DNA from: DASXQK01 sp963757155
GTDB lineage: Bacteria; Pseudomonadota; Alphaproteobacteria; Dongiales; Dongiaceae
Length of the DNA: 64,000 bases
Direction: 5' to 3'
Assembly (NCBI GenBank): GCA_963757155.1
Contig: CAVWQS010000021.1
Span: 1 to 64,000, forward strand
In this document: positions 17,645-26,784 of the stretch, in pieces
Layout of the letters: each line of letters opens with the position of its first letter
How positions within the stretch are numbered: the stretch's first letter is position 1
The notes under the pieces: generated by a model
Database searches by the model: none
What the model was told of the DNA's origin: nothing
What the model saw: the letters and a program-made list of their open reading frames with translations, nothing else
Made by a program: the position numbers and the translations under genes

Positions 17645-18808
17645 TCAGGAGGTCGCCACCCGCGAGTTCGCGACCACCAGCAGCAGCAGGGCGGCGACGC
17701 CGAGCAGGGCGGTCGAGAGGCTCGTGGCATGGGCGGTAAGGCCGATCAAGGCCGGCCCCGCCAGGATGCCGAGATAGCCCACGGTCGTCACAGCGGACAC
17801 CGCGAGATTCGGGGGCATGATCCGCTGCCGGCCGAGGGCGGAGTAGAGCACCGGCACGATGTTGGAGGCGCCCAGCCCCACCATCCAGAATCCCGCGAGC
17901 GAGGCCAGCCAGGACGGAACGAAGACCGCGAGCGCGAAGCCGGCGGCGCCCAGGAGGCCACCGAAAATCAGGATCGCTCGGCCGCCGACGGCCTGCTTGA
18001 TGCGGTCGCCGCCGAAGCGGCCGAGGGTCATGGCGCAGGCGAAGACGGCGTAGCCCAGGCCCGACCGGCTGGGATCCACCTGGCGCACCGAGGTCAGGAA
18101 GATGGCGCCCCAATCCAGGATCGACCCTTCCGTCAGGAAGGTGATGAAGCAGAGCAAGCCGATGATCAGCACCACGCCGTGGGGCAGGACGAACAGGACC
18201 GACCGGTGTTCCTCCTCGCTCCCATAGGGCAGCAGATGGCGCCCGAAGATCGCGAGCATGCCCAGGATCACCAGATCGGCGGCAAGCGCGGCGACCAAGG
18301 GCGAGGCGCCCGCCCAGAGCAGAGCGCTGACGCCGCCGGCGCCCGCGATTCCGCCGACGCTGAAGAGCCCGTGGAAACCGGACATCAACGCGCGGCCCGC
18401 GGCCTTCTCCACGATGATGGCCTGGATGTTCACCACCACATCCGTCACGCCAACTCCGGCGCCGAAGAGGAGCAGGGCAAGGGCGAGCGCAGGGGCGCTG
18501 TCGAGGGTCGCCAGCAAAGGTAAAGCGGCGCAGATGCACAGACCCGCCGCCCAGACCGGGCGCCGGCAGCCGAAGCGTGCGGCAAGCGCGCCCGAGAGCG
18601 GCATGGCGACGACGGACCCGGCACCGAGGCAGAGCAGGAGAAGGCCGAGCTGCGCGTCGTTCACGCTGAGCCGCGCTTGCGCGAAGGGAACGAGCGGCGC
18701 CCAGGCGGCGAGCGCGAAGCCGGCGACGAAGAAGGCCGCACGCGTAGAATGTCGCTCGAGAAGGCCCGGCACGGGCCGTTGAGGCAGAGTCACGATGTCA
18801 CCTGGCAT
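17645..18808 (-). CDS. MFS transporter, YbjJ-like
   Basis: 387 aa with about 12 predicted helices, within the usual MFS length. The first half contains GALAARFGCRRPVWAAG, a variant of the MFS loop 2-3 motif, and the helix-5 region reads MSGFHGLFSVGGIAGAGG, as in the YbjJ/fucose-permease-like branch. The second half has the mirrored motif GRFGGDRIKQAVGGR. Substrate unknown. It converges on the acyltransferase, with seven bases between the two stops. Confidence 0.84.
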   Translation of the reverse strand: MPGDIVTLPQRPVPGLLERHSTRAAFFVAGFALAAWAPLVPFAQARLSVNDAQLGLLLLCLGAGSVVAMPLSGALAARFGCRRPVWAAGLCICAALPLLATLDSAPALALALLLFGAGVGVTDVVVNIQAIIVEKAAGRALMSGFHGLFSVGGIAGAGGVSALLWAGASPLVAALAADLVILGMLAIFGRHLLPYGSEEEHRSVLFVLPHGVVLIIGLLCFITFLTEGSILDWGAIFLTSVRQVDPSRSGLGYAVFACAMTLGRFGGDRIKQAVGGRAILIFGGLLGAAGFALAVFVPSWLASLAGFWMVGLGASNIVPVLYSALGRQRIMPPNLAVSAVTTVGYLGILAGPALIGLTAHATSLSTALLGVAALLLLVVANSRVATS

Positions 18809-18991
18809 CTGCCCCGGAATCGGAGACTGAATTCAGCCGGGGAGACATCGCGGAAAAGCACCCGCCGGTCAACAGGCCAGATGATCCGTCCTGCATATTG
18901 CCGGTATCAATCCGGCAATATTTATTTCCTGTAATAAAGTGATATGCGAAGATGATGGGGCAGGATGGTTTGATGAGCTTGGGGGAGCATC

Positions 18992-19485
18992 ATGCCTCTC
19001 TTGGTTATTCTTATTGCATTGTTCATTGTTTCCGGCTGCACAGTTCACAAATTGGCAAAGTCGGCGTCGGGATCGGCTCCCCGGGCACCACAACGCCCAC
19101 CGCAGCCGCGACAGCCTCCGGCAAGTTCGTCGATCGCGGCGCTGAGACGAGTCACGCCATGGATCATGGTCCGGCGCCACAGTCGGCGAGCGCCGAGGCT
19201 GCAATCCAGACTTGGCAGCTAAGCGTGATCCAGAAGTTAAAACCCTTCATGAGGTGGCCGGATAATGCGCCCTATTGGGTGGAGAGCGCGACGCCCGCGG
19301 TAAGGGTAATCATTGATCGGCAAGGCAAGGTGCTGAAAGTATCCGTGGTGAGAAGCTCCGGCTATGAATCCTTCGATGCCGCTGCGAGAAAGATTTTCAA
19401 GCGGGCCGCCATCTTGCCGCCACCGCCCGCCGAGTTGCCCGGCGATCCCCTCACTTTCACGATGGCGGTGACCTTTACGCAGTAG
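18992..19485 (+). CDS. TonB C-terminal-domain lipoprotein (probably frameshifted)
   Basis: The C-terminal 95 residues form a TonB_C-like domain (WQLSVIQKLKPFMRWPDNAP, then VRVIIDRQGKVLKVSVVRSS, GYESFDAAARKIFKRAAILP and PLTFTMAVTFTQ). In another frame just upstream, MPLLVILIALFIVSGCTVHK is a lipoprotein signal peptide. Joining them needs one frame change near 19070; reading a single frame from 18952 would leave no signal. I prefer the joined version, which gives about 164 aa: lipobox, Pro/Ala-rich linker, TonB_C. It probably spans the periplasm in a TonB-like or stand-alone role. Confidence 0.55.
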
Positions 19486-19511
19486 CGTCGGAAACCGAAA
19501 GGGGTCGCCGA

Positions 19512-19739
19512 TCAGGCGCCGCGGCGCTGCCCCATCGCCACCAGTACAGCGCCGGCGATGATCGCGGCGACGCCCGCGATGTCGGGGATGGCGATGCTAT
19601 GCTCCTCGGCAACGGAGGCCGTCACCGGGCCGACATCGACGACTTTCTTCTGGGTCGTGAAAGAGAAATGCCCCAAGGCCAGCCCCGCCAGCCCGAGGAC
19701 GATCAAAAGGACACCTACAAGGGCCAAGGGTTTCATCAT
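19512..19739 (-). CDS. Small two-TM membrane protein
   Basis: 75 aa with two transmembrane helices (PLALVGVLLIVLGLAGLALG and IAGVAAIIAGAVLVAMGQRR) separated by a short polar segment (FTTQKKVVDVGPVTASVAEE). The layout is that of small DUF-type inner-membrane proteins, but I cannot name the family. Start ATG 19739. Confidence 0.62.
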   Translation of the reverse strand: MMKPLALVGVLLIVLGLAGLALGHFSFTTQKKVVDVGPVTASVAEEHSIAIPDIAGVAAIIAGAVLVAMGQRRGA

Positions 19740-19790
19740 GCGCCTTCCCGTGGAGTTGAGCTGCTACCCTTAACGGGTGTAGCTCTCATT

Positions 19791-19832
19791 GGGTTCCACT
19801 ATCGTGGCGGGGGGTTCCACTATCGTCGCGGG
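19791..19832. repeat. Two-unit 21-bp direct repeat
   Basis: GGGTTCCACTATCGT followed by G/C-rich filler occurs twice, head to tail; the second unit differs from the first by one base. It lies between two small membrane/lipoprotein genes and could be a regulatory repeat or slippage product. Confidence 0.6.
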
Positions 19833-19873
19833 GCGAACCCTGTCTGCGGGAGCCGGGCGCTTTCCGGCTGGAA

Positions 19874-20029
19874 TCAGCTGCCGATCGATCCCTTGGGCGG
19901 CATCTCGTTGTAGATGGCGGGGGTCTCGATGTTTCGCGGACGCTGATACTCCTCGTCGTTGCTGTTCTTGCAGCCGGCAAGCGAGAAGGCCGCGATCAGC
20001 AAAGCGGCAAGGGCCGTGATCTTACGCAT
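19874..20029 (-). CDS. Small lipoprotein, 51 aa
   Basis: MRKITALAALLIAAFSLAGC is a textbook lipoprotein signal with a lipobox ending at Cys20. It is followed by a short acidic/polar tail (KNSNDEEYQRPRNIETPAIY). Start ATG 20029 places the signal at the N-terminus; AAGGAAATTCGCC upstream offers a ribosome binding site. Function unknown. Confidence 0.66.
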   Translation of the reverse strand: MRKITALAALLIAAFSLAGCKNSNDEEYQRPRNIETPAIYNEMPPKGSIGS

Positions 20030-20092
20030 GGCGAATTTCCTTCTGTGCATGACCCTATTTTCGCACCAATCCAGCGACGGACAAACAGCCAA

Positions 20093-21206
20093 TCACGCTA
20101 CCGGGAACTGGCCGCTGACGACGAAGGCCGCGAGGGCCTGCTCGTAGGGCTCGGTATCCAGGCCTTGGTCGCGGATCCAGCCGCGGTCGTAGTAGCTGTG
20201 CAGATAGCGCTCGCCGGAATCGCAGATCATGGTGACGACGCTGCCCGTCTCGCCCCGCGCCCGCATCTCGGCGATGAGCTGCAGCGCCCCGAAGACATTC
20301 GTGCCGGTCGATCCACCGCATTTGCGGCCGAGGACCGATTGCAGCCACCAGATCGTGGCGATGCTCGCCGCATCGGGGACGGACATCATGCGATCGATGA
20401 CTTCGGGCTGGAAGGAAGGCTCGACACGCGGCCGCCCGATGCCTTCGATGCGCGAGCTCCGCTCCGCCGTAAGGCTGCGATCGCCGCTGCGGAAGAAATC
20501 GAAGAACACCGAGTTCTCCGGATCGACCACGCAGAGCTTCGTCGTGCCGAACAGCGCGGGGCGATAGCGGATATAGCGCCCGATGGTCGAGGAGGTGCCG
20601 CCGGTGCCGGCGCTGACCACGACCCAGCGCGGTATGGGAAAGCGCTCACGCTCGAGCTGGGTGAACATGCTCTCGGCGATGTTGTTGTTGCCGCGCCAAT
20701 CGGTCGCCCGCTCGGCGAAGGTGAACTGGTCGAGGTAATGCCCCTTCAGACTGTCGGCCAGGCCGCGGGCCGCCTCATAGATCTGCTTCGGCTCGACCCG
20801 GTGGCACTCGCCGCCATAGAACTCGATCTGGGCGATCTTCTCCGCGGAGGTCGTGCGCGGCACGACGGCGATGAAGGGCAAGCCCAGAAGCCGGGCGAAA
20901 TAGGCCTCGGATATGGCGGTGCTGCCCGAGGAGGATTTCGATGAGGGCCGTATCCTTGCGGATCCAGCCATTGCACAAGCCATAGAGGATCAGGGAGCGC
21001 GCGAGGCGATGCTTCAGGCTGCCGGTGGGATGGGTCGATTCGTCCTTCAAATAGAGGTCGATGCCGTCGAGGCAGGGCAGGTCGAGCTTGATCAGATGGG
21101 TATCGGAGGAGCGGTTGAAATCCGCGGCGATCTTGCGGGTCGCCTCGCAGACCCAGTCGCGGTCGGGGCCGCCGAGCGTCCGGTCGATCTCCAGCGGCCC
21201 ACCCAT
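20093..21206 (-). CDS. PLP-dependent cysteine desulfhydrase, Cds1-like (frameshifted)
   Basis: About 370 aa of the cysteine-synthase fold. Reading from ATG 21206, the PLP lysine lies in TGSLKHRLARSL, the substrate loop reads SSSGSTAISEAYFARLLG, and WRGNNNIAESMF, SAGTGGTSSTIGRYIRYRPA, RIEGIGRPRVEPSF and CGGSTGTNVFGAL follow. This closely follows the mycobacterial Cds1-type L-cysteine desulfhydrase pattern. Near 20938 an extra A (GAA-A-TCC-TCC) shifts the frame between LIE and SSSG; removing it joins the halves. It probably breaks cysteine down to H2S, pyruvate and ammonia. The family name is an assignment by motif, not by experiment. Confidence 0.75.
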
Positions 21207-21242
21207 CTCTACCAGACCCCCATTGTTACCAGACCCTCATCT

Positions 21243-21683
21243 CTACCAAGCGCCGGTGCTCGCCATGCCGGCCCAGGGCGCCTTGGGGGGCAGCGGCTCG
21301 CCCTTCTGCAGCAGCTCGATGGAGATGCCGTCGGGCGAGCGCACGAAGGCCATCTGGCCGTCGCGCGGCGGGCGGTTGATGGTGATCCCGGCATCGGCAA
21401 GGCGCTGGCATGTTGCATAGATATCTTCCACGGCGAAGGCGAGATGGCCGAAATTGCGCCCGCCGGCATAGGCCTCCGGGTCCCAGTTGTAGGTGAGCTC
21501 GACGAGGGGTGAGCGCTCGGTCATCGCCTCCGCCAGATCGTCCGGAGCCGCCAGATAGATCAGGGTATAGCGGCCGGCCTCGCTGCTGTAGCGCTCGACC
21601 TCCCTGAGGCCGAGCTTGTCGCAGAAGAAATCGAGCGACCGGTCGATGTCGCTGATGCGGATCATGGTATGAAGAAATTTCAC
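21243..21683 (-). CDS. gloA: Lactoylglutathione lyase (glyoxalase I)
   Basis: 146 aa, the standard length. It isomerises the hemithioacetal of methylglyoxal and glutathione to S-lactoylglutathione. The four metal ligands expected for GloA are visible: His in KFLHTMIRISD, Glu in VELTYNWDPE, His in FGHLAFAVED and Glu in ISIELLQKGE. I choose the GTG start at 21683 because GAGGG lies just upstream and the conserved KFLHTM follows; the longer frame would add a non-conserved leader. Confidence 0.9.
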   Translation of the reverse strand: MKFLHTMIRISDIDRSLDFFCDKLGLREVERYSSEAGRYTLIYLAAPDDLAEAMTERSPLVELTYNWDPEAYAGGRNFGHLAFAVEDIYATCQRLADAGITINRPPRDGQMAFVRSPDGISIELLQKGEPLPPKAPWAGMASTGAW

Positions 21684-21825
21684 CGGTTGCCCTCTGCAGA
21701 TTGTCTCGCGACCCTGCCCCAATACCTCGGCGGATGCCGCTCGCGCAAGGCCCAGCCCGGGCCGGACGCTGCCGGCGAATGTGCTAGAATGAGCCAGCCG
21801 AATTCCTCGACGGGAAACAGCGCCC

Positions 21826-22419
21826 TTGCCCGGCCATGACGGCACTGCAGCGGATCAGAGATTGAGCGATGTCGAGCTCCTGGCGCGGGCCTGGCGGGTC
21901 GCTGCCGAGCGGCATGTCGATCATCGGCGCAAGGGCAGCCGGGCCGAACCCTATGTCAATCATCTGGCCGAGGTGGCCGATCTGGTCGCCGCGGCGACAG
22001 GCGGCAGCGACGCAAGGCTGGTCGCCGCCGCCGTGCTCCACGACACGATCGAGGATACCGGCATGAGCCTGGCCGAGCTCGATCGGCTGTTCGGCTCCGA
22101 CGTCGCCGGGCTGGTGGCCGAGGTGAGCGACGACAAGAATCTGACGCGCGAGGAGCGCAAGCGCCTCCAGGTGGAGAGCGCTGCCGCCAAGCCGGACCGG
22201 GTCAAGCTGCTCCGGCTGGCGGACAAGACGTCGAATCTCCGCTCCACGACCTTGAGCCCGCCCGCCGATTGGAGCCTGGCGCGTCGGCGGGGCTATCTGG
22301 ACTGGGCGCGCGCGGTCGCCGCCGGCCTGCGGGGCGTCAATCCGTGGCTCGAGCAGCAGTTCGACGGCGCGGCAGCGGAGCTCGAGGAGCGGCTCCAGCA
22401 GGAGGAGGCGAAGATATGA
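21826..22419 (+). CDS. HD-domain protein, MESH1-like ppGpp hydrolase candidate
   Basis: 197 aa. It contains the metal-binding HD pattern: His in HVDHRRKGSRAEPYVNHL, the pair VLHDTIEDTG, and VSDDKNLTREERKRLQVESA followed by KLLRLADKTSNLRS. This order matches small alarmone hydrolases of the MESH1/SpoT-hydrolase type, which remove pyrophosphate from (p)ppGpp; no synthetase domain is present. The frame opens with TTG 21826; a later TTG at 21862 (LSDVELLARAW) is also possible, and no ATG is in frame before the domain. Its stop overlaps the yqgE start (ATGA). Confidence 0.75.
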   Translation: MPGHDGTAADQRLSDVELLARAWRVAAERHVDHRRKGSRAEPYVNHLAEVADLVAAATGGSDARLVAAAVLHDTIEDTGMSLAELDRLFGSDVAGLVAEVSDDKNLTREERKRLQVESAAAKPDRVKLLRLADKTSNLRSTTLSPPADWSLARRRGYLDWARAVAAGLRGVNPWLEQQFDGAAAELEERLQQEEAKI

Positions 22420-23039
22420 AATCCCGACGGGTTGCCGCCCGCTTTCTCGCCTTTGTCGCTCTGCTGCTCGTCCTGCCGCTGGCCGGCGCCGCGACGACCG
22501 ATCTCGGCACGCCGGGCGGTTCGCTGAAGGGCCAGCTCCTCATCGCCGCGCCGGAAATGGACGATCCGCGCTTCGCCCATGTCGTCATCCTGCTGGTGCA
22601 GCATGACGAGCGCGGCGCGCTCGGCATCATCATCAACCGGCCGGTGGGGGAGATCTCCTTCGCCGACCTGCTGAAAGCCGTGGGCCAGACCGGCTCGGCG
22701 GTGCCGGGCAAGCTCCGCATCTTCGCAGGTGGCCCGGTCGAGCTGAATTCCGGCTTCGTGCTGCACAGCACCGAGTACCACCGTGAGGAGACGCAAGACA
22801 TCGACGGCCGCGTAGCGATGACCTCGAGCGCCGGTGTGCTGCGCGACATCGCAGAGGCCAAGGGGCCGAAGAAGAGCCTGGTCGCCTTCGGCTATGCGGG
22901 CTGGGGGCCCGGCCAGCTGGAGTTGGAGCTGATGCGCCACGACTGGTTCACCGAGGTCGAGGATCCGGCCCTGGTCTTCGACGAGGATCGCGCTTCGGTC
23001 TGGAAGGATGCCATGGCGCGCCGGTCCCAGGCGCTGTGA
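22416..23039 (+). CDS. YqgE/AlgH family protein with signal peptide
   Basis: 207 aa. The YqgE fold is recognisable from GQLLIAAPEMDDPRFAHVVI, GALGIIINRPVGEI, FAGGPVELNSGFVLHS and FGYAGWGPGQLELEL. Unlike most members, which are cytoplasmic and about 185 aa, this one begins with a hydrophobic leader (ARFLAFVALLLVLPLAGAAT) that looks like a cleavable signal. ATG 22416 overlaps the upstream stop and is therefore the likely start. The molecular function of the family is not established. Confidence 0.85.
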   Translation: MKSRRVAARFLAFVALLLVLPLAGAATTDLGTPGGSLKGQLLIAAPEMDDPRFAHVVILLVQHDERGALGIIINRPVGEISFADLLKAVGQTGSAVPGKLRIFAGGPVELNSGFVLHSTEYHREETQDIDGRVAMTSSAGVLRDIAEAKGPKKSLVAFGYAGWGPGQLELELMRHDWFTEVEDPALVFDEDRASVWKDAMARRSQAL

Positions 23040-23054
23040 GCCGAGCCTAGAACG

Positions 23055-23105
23055 CCTAGGCCTGGGCGCCCCCTAGGCCTGGACGCTCCTAGACCTGGAC
23101 GCCCT
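23055..23105. repeat. Three 16-17-bp tandem repeats
   Basis: CCTAGGCCTGGGCGCC, CCTAGGCCTGGACGCT and CCTAGACCTGGACGCC follow one another at the 3' end of the MFS gene. CTAG is rare in such DNA, which makes the repeat stand out. The last unit overlaps the end of the MFS coding sequence. Confidence 0.6.
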
Positions 23106-24290
23106 GGGGCCGCCGGCCCGGGAGCCTCAAGGCCAGCAAAAGAACGCCCAGCATGACCAGCGCCCCGGCGAGGAAGGGGCCGCTGCGGCCGAAGCCGCCG
23201 AAGGCGAGGCCGGCCAGCGCCGGGCCCCAGGATCCGCGCCAGGCTGGAGGCCGCCTGGGAGATGCCGAGGGTGGCGCCGCGCGCTTCATCGGGGGATCGC
23301 AGCGAGATCAGGCTGGAGAGGGCAGGATTGCTGACCCCCGCGCCATAGGCGAGCAGCGCCATGGCCACCAGCAGCGGGACCAGGGAATGGACGAAGGGGA
23401 TGGCCAACAGGCCCAGACCCAGGGCGACCGCGCCCTTGCACCACGAGATGGCTCTCGCCGAAGCGCGCGGCGAGGCGGCGGATCAGCCCGCCCTGGACGA
23501 GGGCCGCCAGAACGCCGGTATAGGCGAAGACATAGCCGTTCTGGGCCGGGCCCCAGCCGAAGGCACGCTCCGACCAGAGGGCGAAGGTCGATTCCATGCC
23601 GGCGAAGACGAAGGTCACGAGGAAGAGCAGGATCACCGTGAGGCGGAGCTGCGGGTCGCCGAGCCCGGCGGCCAGCGCCGAGAACCGGCTCAACGGCCGG
23701 TGTCCCGCCATGGTCCGGTGGGCGGGATCGAGGGATTCCTTCAGCGCCACCACGGCGAAGATCAAAGCCAGGAAGGAGAGACCCGCCGCCGCCAGGCCGG
23801 GCCCGAGGAAGCGCGGGGTGGCGGGATCCGTCCCGCCCAGGAGACCGCCGATGGCCGGCCCCAGAATGAAGCCCAGGCCGAAGGCGGCGCCGATGAGGCC
23901 CATGCCCTGGGCGCGCTTCTCCGGGGGCGTCACATCGGCGATATAGGCCTGCGCCGCGGCGATATTGCCCGCCATGATTCCCGCCAGCGCCCGGGCGGCG
24001 AAGAGGGCCCAGAGGGAATGGGCGAAGGCGAGCCAGAGATAGGAGAGGCCGATGCCGGCCAAGCTCACCAGCAGCACAGGCTTGCGCCCATGGCGGTCGC
24101 TGAGAGCGCCCCAGAGCGGGGCGGAGAAGAACTGCATGAGGGAATAGATCGCCATCAGCAAGGTGACGGTCTCGACCGAGGCATGGAAATGCTCGGCATA
24201 GAAGGGCAGCAGAGGGACGATGATGCCGAAGCCCACCAGATCCACGAAGACCGTCAGAAAGATCGCCGCCAAGGGACTGATTTTCTTCAT
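23089..24290 (-). CDS. MFS transporter, TetA-like (two frameshifts)
   Basis: About 400 aa, 12 helices. MKKISPLAAIFLTVFVDLVG, IIVPLLPFY and GALSDRHGRKPVLLVSLAG (loop 2-3 motif) place it with the DHA1/TetA drug-proton antiporters. Two +1 shifts break it. Near 23440, CTCGTGGTGCAAGGGC carries one extra A relative to LVVQGAVALGLGLLAIPF. Near 23235, GGGCCCGGCG carries one extra C relative to ILGPALAGLAFGGFG. Both flanks stay well conserved. ATG 24290 is chosen over upstream options because the first helix follows at once. Substrate unknown. Confidence 0.75.
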
Positions 24291-24495
24291 TTGCCTTGCT
24301 GTGTTCGATCGATCTCGGCCTGCTTCTGCAGAAGGATTACAGGCGGCGGCCATGGTTAGGCCGGAACGGGGCCGACGGCAATCGCCCAATTGCCCCGCCT
24401 CTGCGGCAGCACCGCGGCATGTCATCGCAGCCCCGCAGCCCAGGGATCAAAGCCATTGATCCAACGGGAAAATGCGCGCAGCTTCGCGCCCGATC

Positions 24496-25456
24496 ATGAC
24501 CATGGATCCGCTCCGCCCCGACCCTAAGCTCTGGGCCAGCCGGCGCCGACGCCGGCGGCATTTCATAGCGGTGCTGGGCTCCCTTGCTCTGGTGGCGGCC
24601 GCGGGAACGCTGGCGGCCTATTCGGCGACCCTCTACCGGATCTTCTGCGAGGCCACGGGATATCAGGGCACGACCCAGCGCGTCGGCGCGGACCTGAGCG
24701 AGACGCGGCCGGAGACGATGGTGGTGCGCTTCGACACCAGCATCGCCCCGGATCTGCCCTGGCGCTTCGAGCCCGAGCAGCCCCAGGTCACGGTCCATCT
24801 CGGCGAGCAGACCCTGGTCTATTTCCGGGCGACCAATCTCTCGAAGGAAGCCATCGTCGGCCATGCCAGCTTCAATGTGCAGCCCGATGCCGTCGGCCGC
24901 TACTTCGACAAGATCCAATGCTTCTGCTTCGAGGAGGAGAAGCTGGGTCCCGGACAGACCGCCGAGATGCCGGTGCTGTTCTATGTCGATCCTGCGATCC
25001 TCAAGAGATCCCGACGTCGGCAAGATCTCGACCATCACCCTCTCCTATACCTTCTTCAGATCGGTTCGCCCGCAGGGGGCGAGCGACCTCGGCCGCTTCG
25101 AGCAGGCCGGCGCCCCCTCGGACCAGGCCAGCGCCCAGCGGGGCCGCGAGCTGTTCGCCGTGCGCTGTGGCGTCTGCCATGACCTCGAGCACAACAAATC
25201 CGGCCCGATGCTGGGCAATGTCGTCGGCCGCAAGGCAGGCAAGGCGCCGGGCTATGCCTATTCCATCCCCCTGGCCGCGGCGGATGTCACCTGGTCGCCG
25301 GACAATCTCGACAAATGGCTCCAGGGCCCCAAGGGCTTCATCGCCGGGGTGCGCATGCCCGTCAGCGTTCCGGACAGCAGGGACCGGCGCGACGTGATCG
25401 CTTTTCTGGAAAGCCTGCAGCCCGGCCGGACGACGACCGAAGCCGCGGTGCCCTGA
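24496..25456 (+). CDS. ctaG: Cox11/CtaG fused to a class I cytochrome c domain (frameshifted)
   Basis: About 319 aa. Residues 1-50 hold a basic leader and one membrane anchor (FIAVLGSLALVAAAGTLAAY). Residues 55-180 are CtaG/Cox11: RFEPEQPQVTVHLGEQ, the copper-binding IQCFCFEEEKLGPGQTAEMP and the final ISTITLSYTFF. One extra A near 25008 (AAG-A-GAT-CCC) shifts the frame just before that ending. The frame then runs without a stop into a cytochrome c domain: GRELFAVRCGVCHDLEHN with the heme motif CGVCH, GPMLGNVVGRKAGKAPGYAY and the axial Met in AGVRMPVSV. Cox11 inserts copper into cytochrome oxidase subunit I. A heme domain on its periplasmic end is unusual. Confidence 0.78.
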
Positions 25457-25589
25457 GCCCGCCCAGCTGCCGTCACGGCGTCGTCGCTTGAACGCCTCTG
25501 CCTTAGCTTGTATGAGTCCTCGATAGCAGAGGGCTGGGGAACTCATTTGCGAATCCCAGCGATTTTAAAGGGCATAGGGAGAGCACCGC

Positions 25590-26765
25590 ATGAGGGGGAT
25601 GGGTTTGCCAGGGCAGGGGGCCGCGCTCGCCCTCGCTGCCTCGCTCCTCCTGCTGGTGGCCTGCAAGAAGGAAGAAAACACCTATGTTCCCCCGCCGCCG
25701 CCGCCGGTGGGGGTCTCCCAGCCGCTCAACATCACCGTCACGCCCTATATCGACTACACCGGCAATACGGTGGCGGTGAACCAGGTCAATCTCGAGGCCC
25801 GGGTCGAAGGCTTCCTGACCGAGATCGACTACGTGGACGGCGCCTCTGTCGAGAAGGGCAAGACACTCTTTGTCATCGAGCAGCCGCCCTATCAGGCCCA
25901 GCTGGCCGAGGCCCAGGCGAAGCTGAAGTCGCTCCAGGCCCAGCGGGCCTATGCCCAGGCGCAGTTGCAGCGCCAGACGGATCTAGCGCCGAAAGGCTAC
26001 AGCACCCAGGCGGACCTCGACCAGGCCCGGGCGAAGCGCGACTCGCTGGATGCCGACATCCTGGATGCCAAGGCCGGGATCGACATCGCCACGATCAATC
26101 TCGGCTACACCGAGGTGAAGGCGCCCTTCGACGGGGTGGTCACCAACCATCTCCAGTCCGTGGGCGCGCTCGTCGGCGTCACCTCGCCCACCCAGCTCGC
26201 CACCATCGTCCAGATCGACCCGATCTGGATGACCTTCAACATGAGCGAGCAGGATGTGCTGAGGATCCGCGCGAACATGGCCAAGCGCAAGCTGACCCTG
26301 AAGGACATCGACAAAGTCCCCTGCGAGGTCGGGCTGATGATCGAGGAGGGCTTTCCCCATATCGGCCATCTCGACTATGCCGCACCGGAGGTCGATCCCT
26401 CGACCGGGACGCTGATGGTCCGCTGCATCTTCGAGAACAAGAACCGAAGCCTGATCCCCGGCTACTTCGCTCGCGTGCGGGTGCCGCTCCTCGGCCAGAC
26501 GGGCGAGGCGCTGCTGGTGCCGGATGCGGTCATCGGGACCAGCCAGCTCGGCCGCTATCTCCTGGTGGTGGACAAGGACAATTCCGTCGAGCAGCGCGTG
26601 GTCGAGGTCGGCCAGCTCTTCGGCAATCTGCGGGAGATCACGAAGGGGCTGACGGCCGACGACCGCGTGGTGATCGGCGACACCCAGCGTGCCATTCCGG
26701 GACGCAAGGTCGCTCCCCAGGAAGCCAAGATCGCCCCGCCGCCGGCGGCCAGCATTAAGCCGTAA
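25590..26765 (+). CDS. RND efflux periplasmic adaptor (membrane fusion protein)
   Basis: 391 aa lipoprotein of the AcrA/MexE type. The signal LALAASLLLLVACKKEEN ends in a lipobox Cys. It is followed by a biotinyl-lipoyl half (GNTVAVNQVNLEARVEGFL and VEKGKTLFVIEQPPYQAQLA), a helical hairpin (LKSLQAQRAYAQAQLQRQTD), the second half-motif YTEVKAPFDGVVTNHLQSVG and a beta-barrel/membrane-proximal end. It links the inner-membrane pump encoded 19 bases downstream to an outer-membrane channel, which is not encoded here. Confidence 0.92.
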   Translation: MRGMGLPGQGAALALAASLLLLVACKKEENTYVPPPPPPVGVSQPLNITVTPYIDYTGNTVAVNQVNLEARVEGFLTEIDYVDGASVEKGKTLFVIEQPPYQAQLAEAQAKLKSLQAQRAYAQAQLQRQTDLAPKGYSTQADLDQARAKRDSLDADILDAKAGIDIATINLGYTEVKAPFDGVVTNHLQSVGALVGVTSPTQLATIVQIDPIWMTFNMSEQDVLRIRANMAKRKLTLKDIDKVPCEVGLMIEEGFPHIGHLDYAAPEVDPSTGTLMVRCIFENKNRSLIPGYFARVRVPLLGQTGEALLVPDAVIGTSQLGRYLLVVDKDNSVEQRVVEVGQLFGNLREITKGLTADDRVVIGDTQRAIPGRKVAPQEAKIAPPPAASIKP

Positions 26766-26784
26766 GCGCGGCAGAGCGCAAGGC

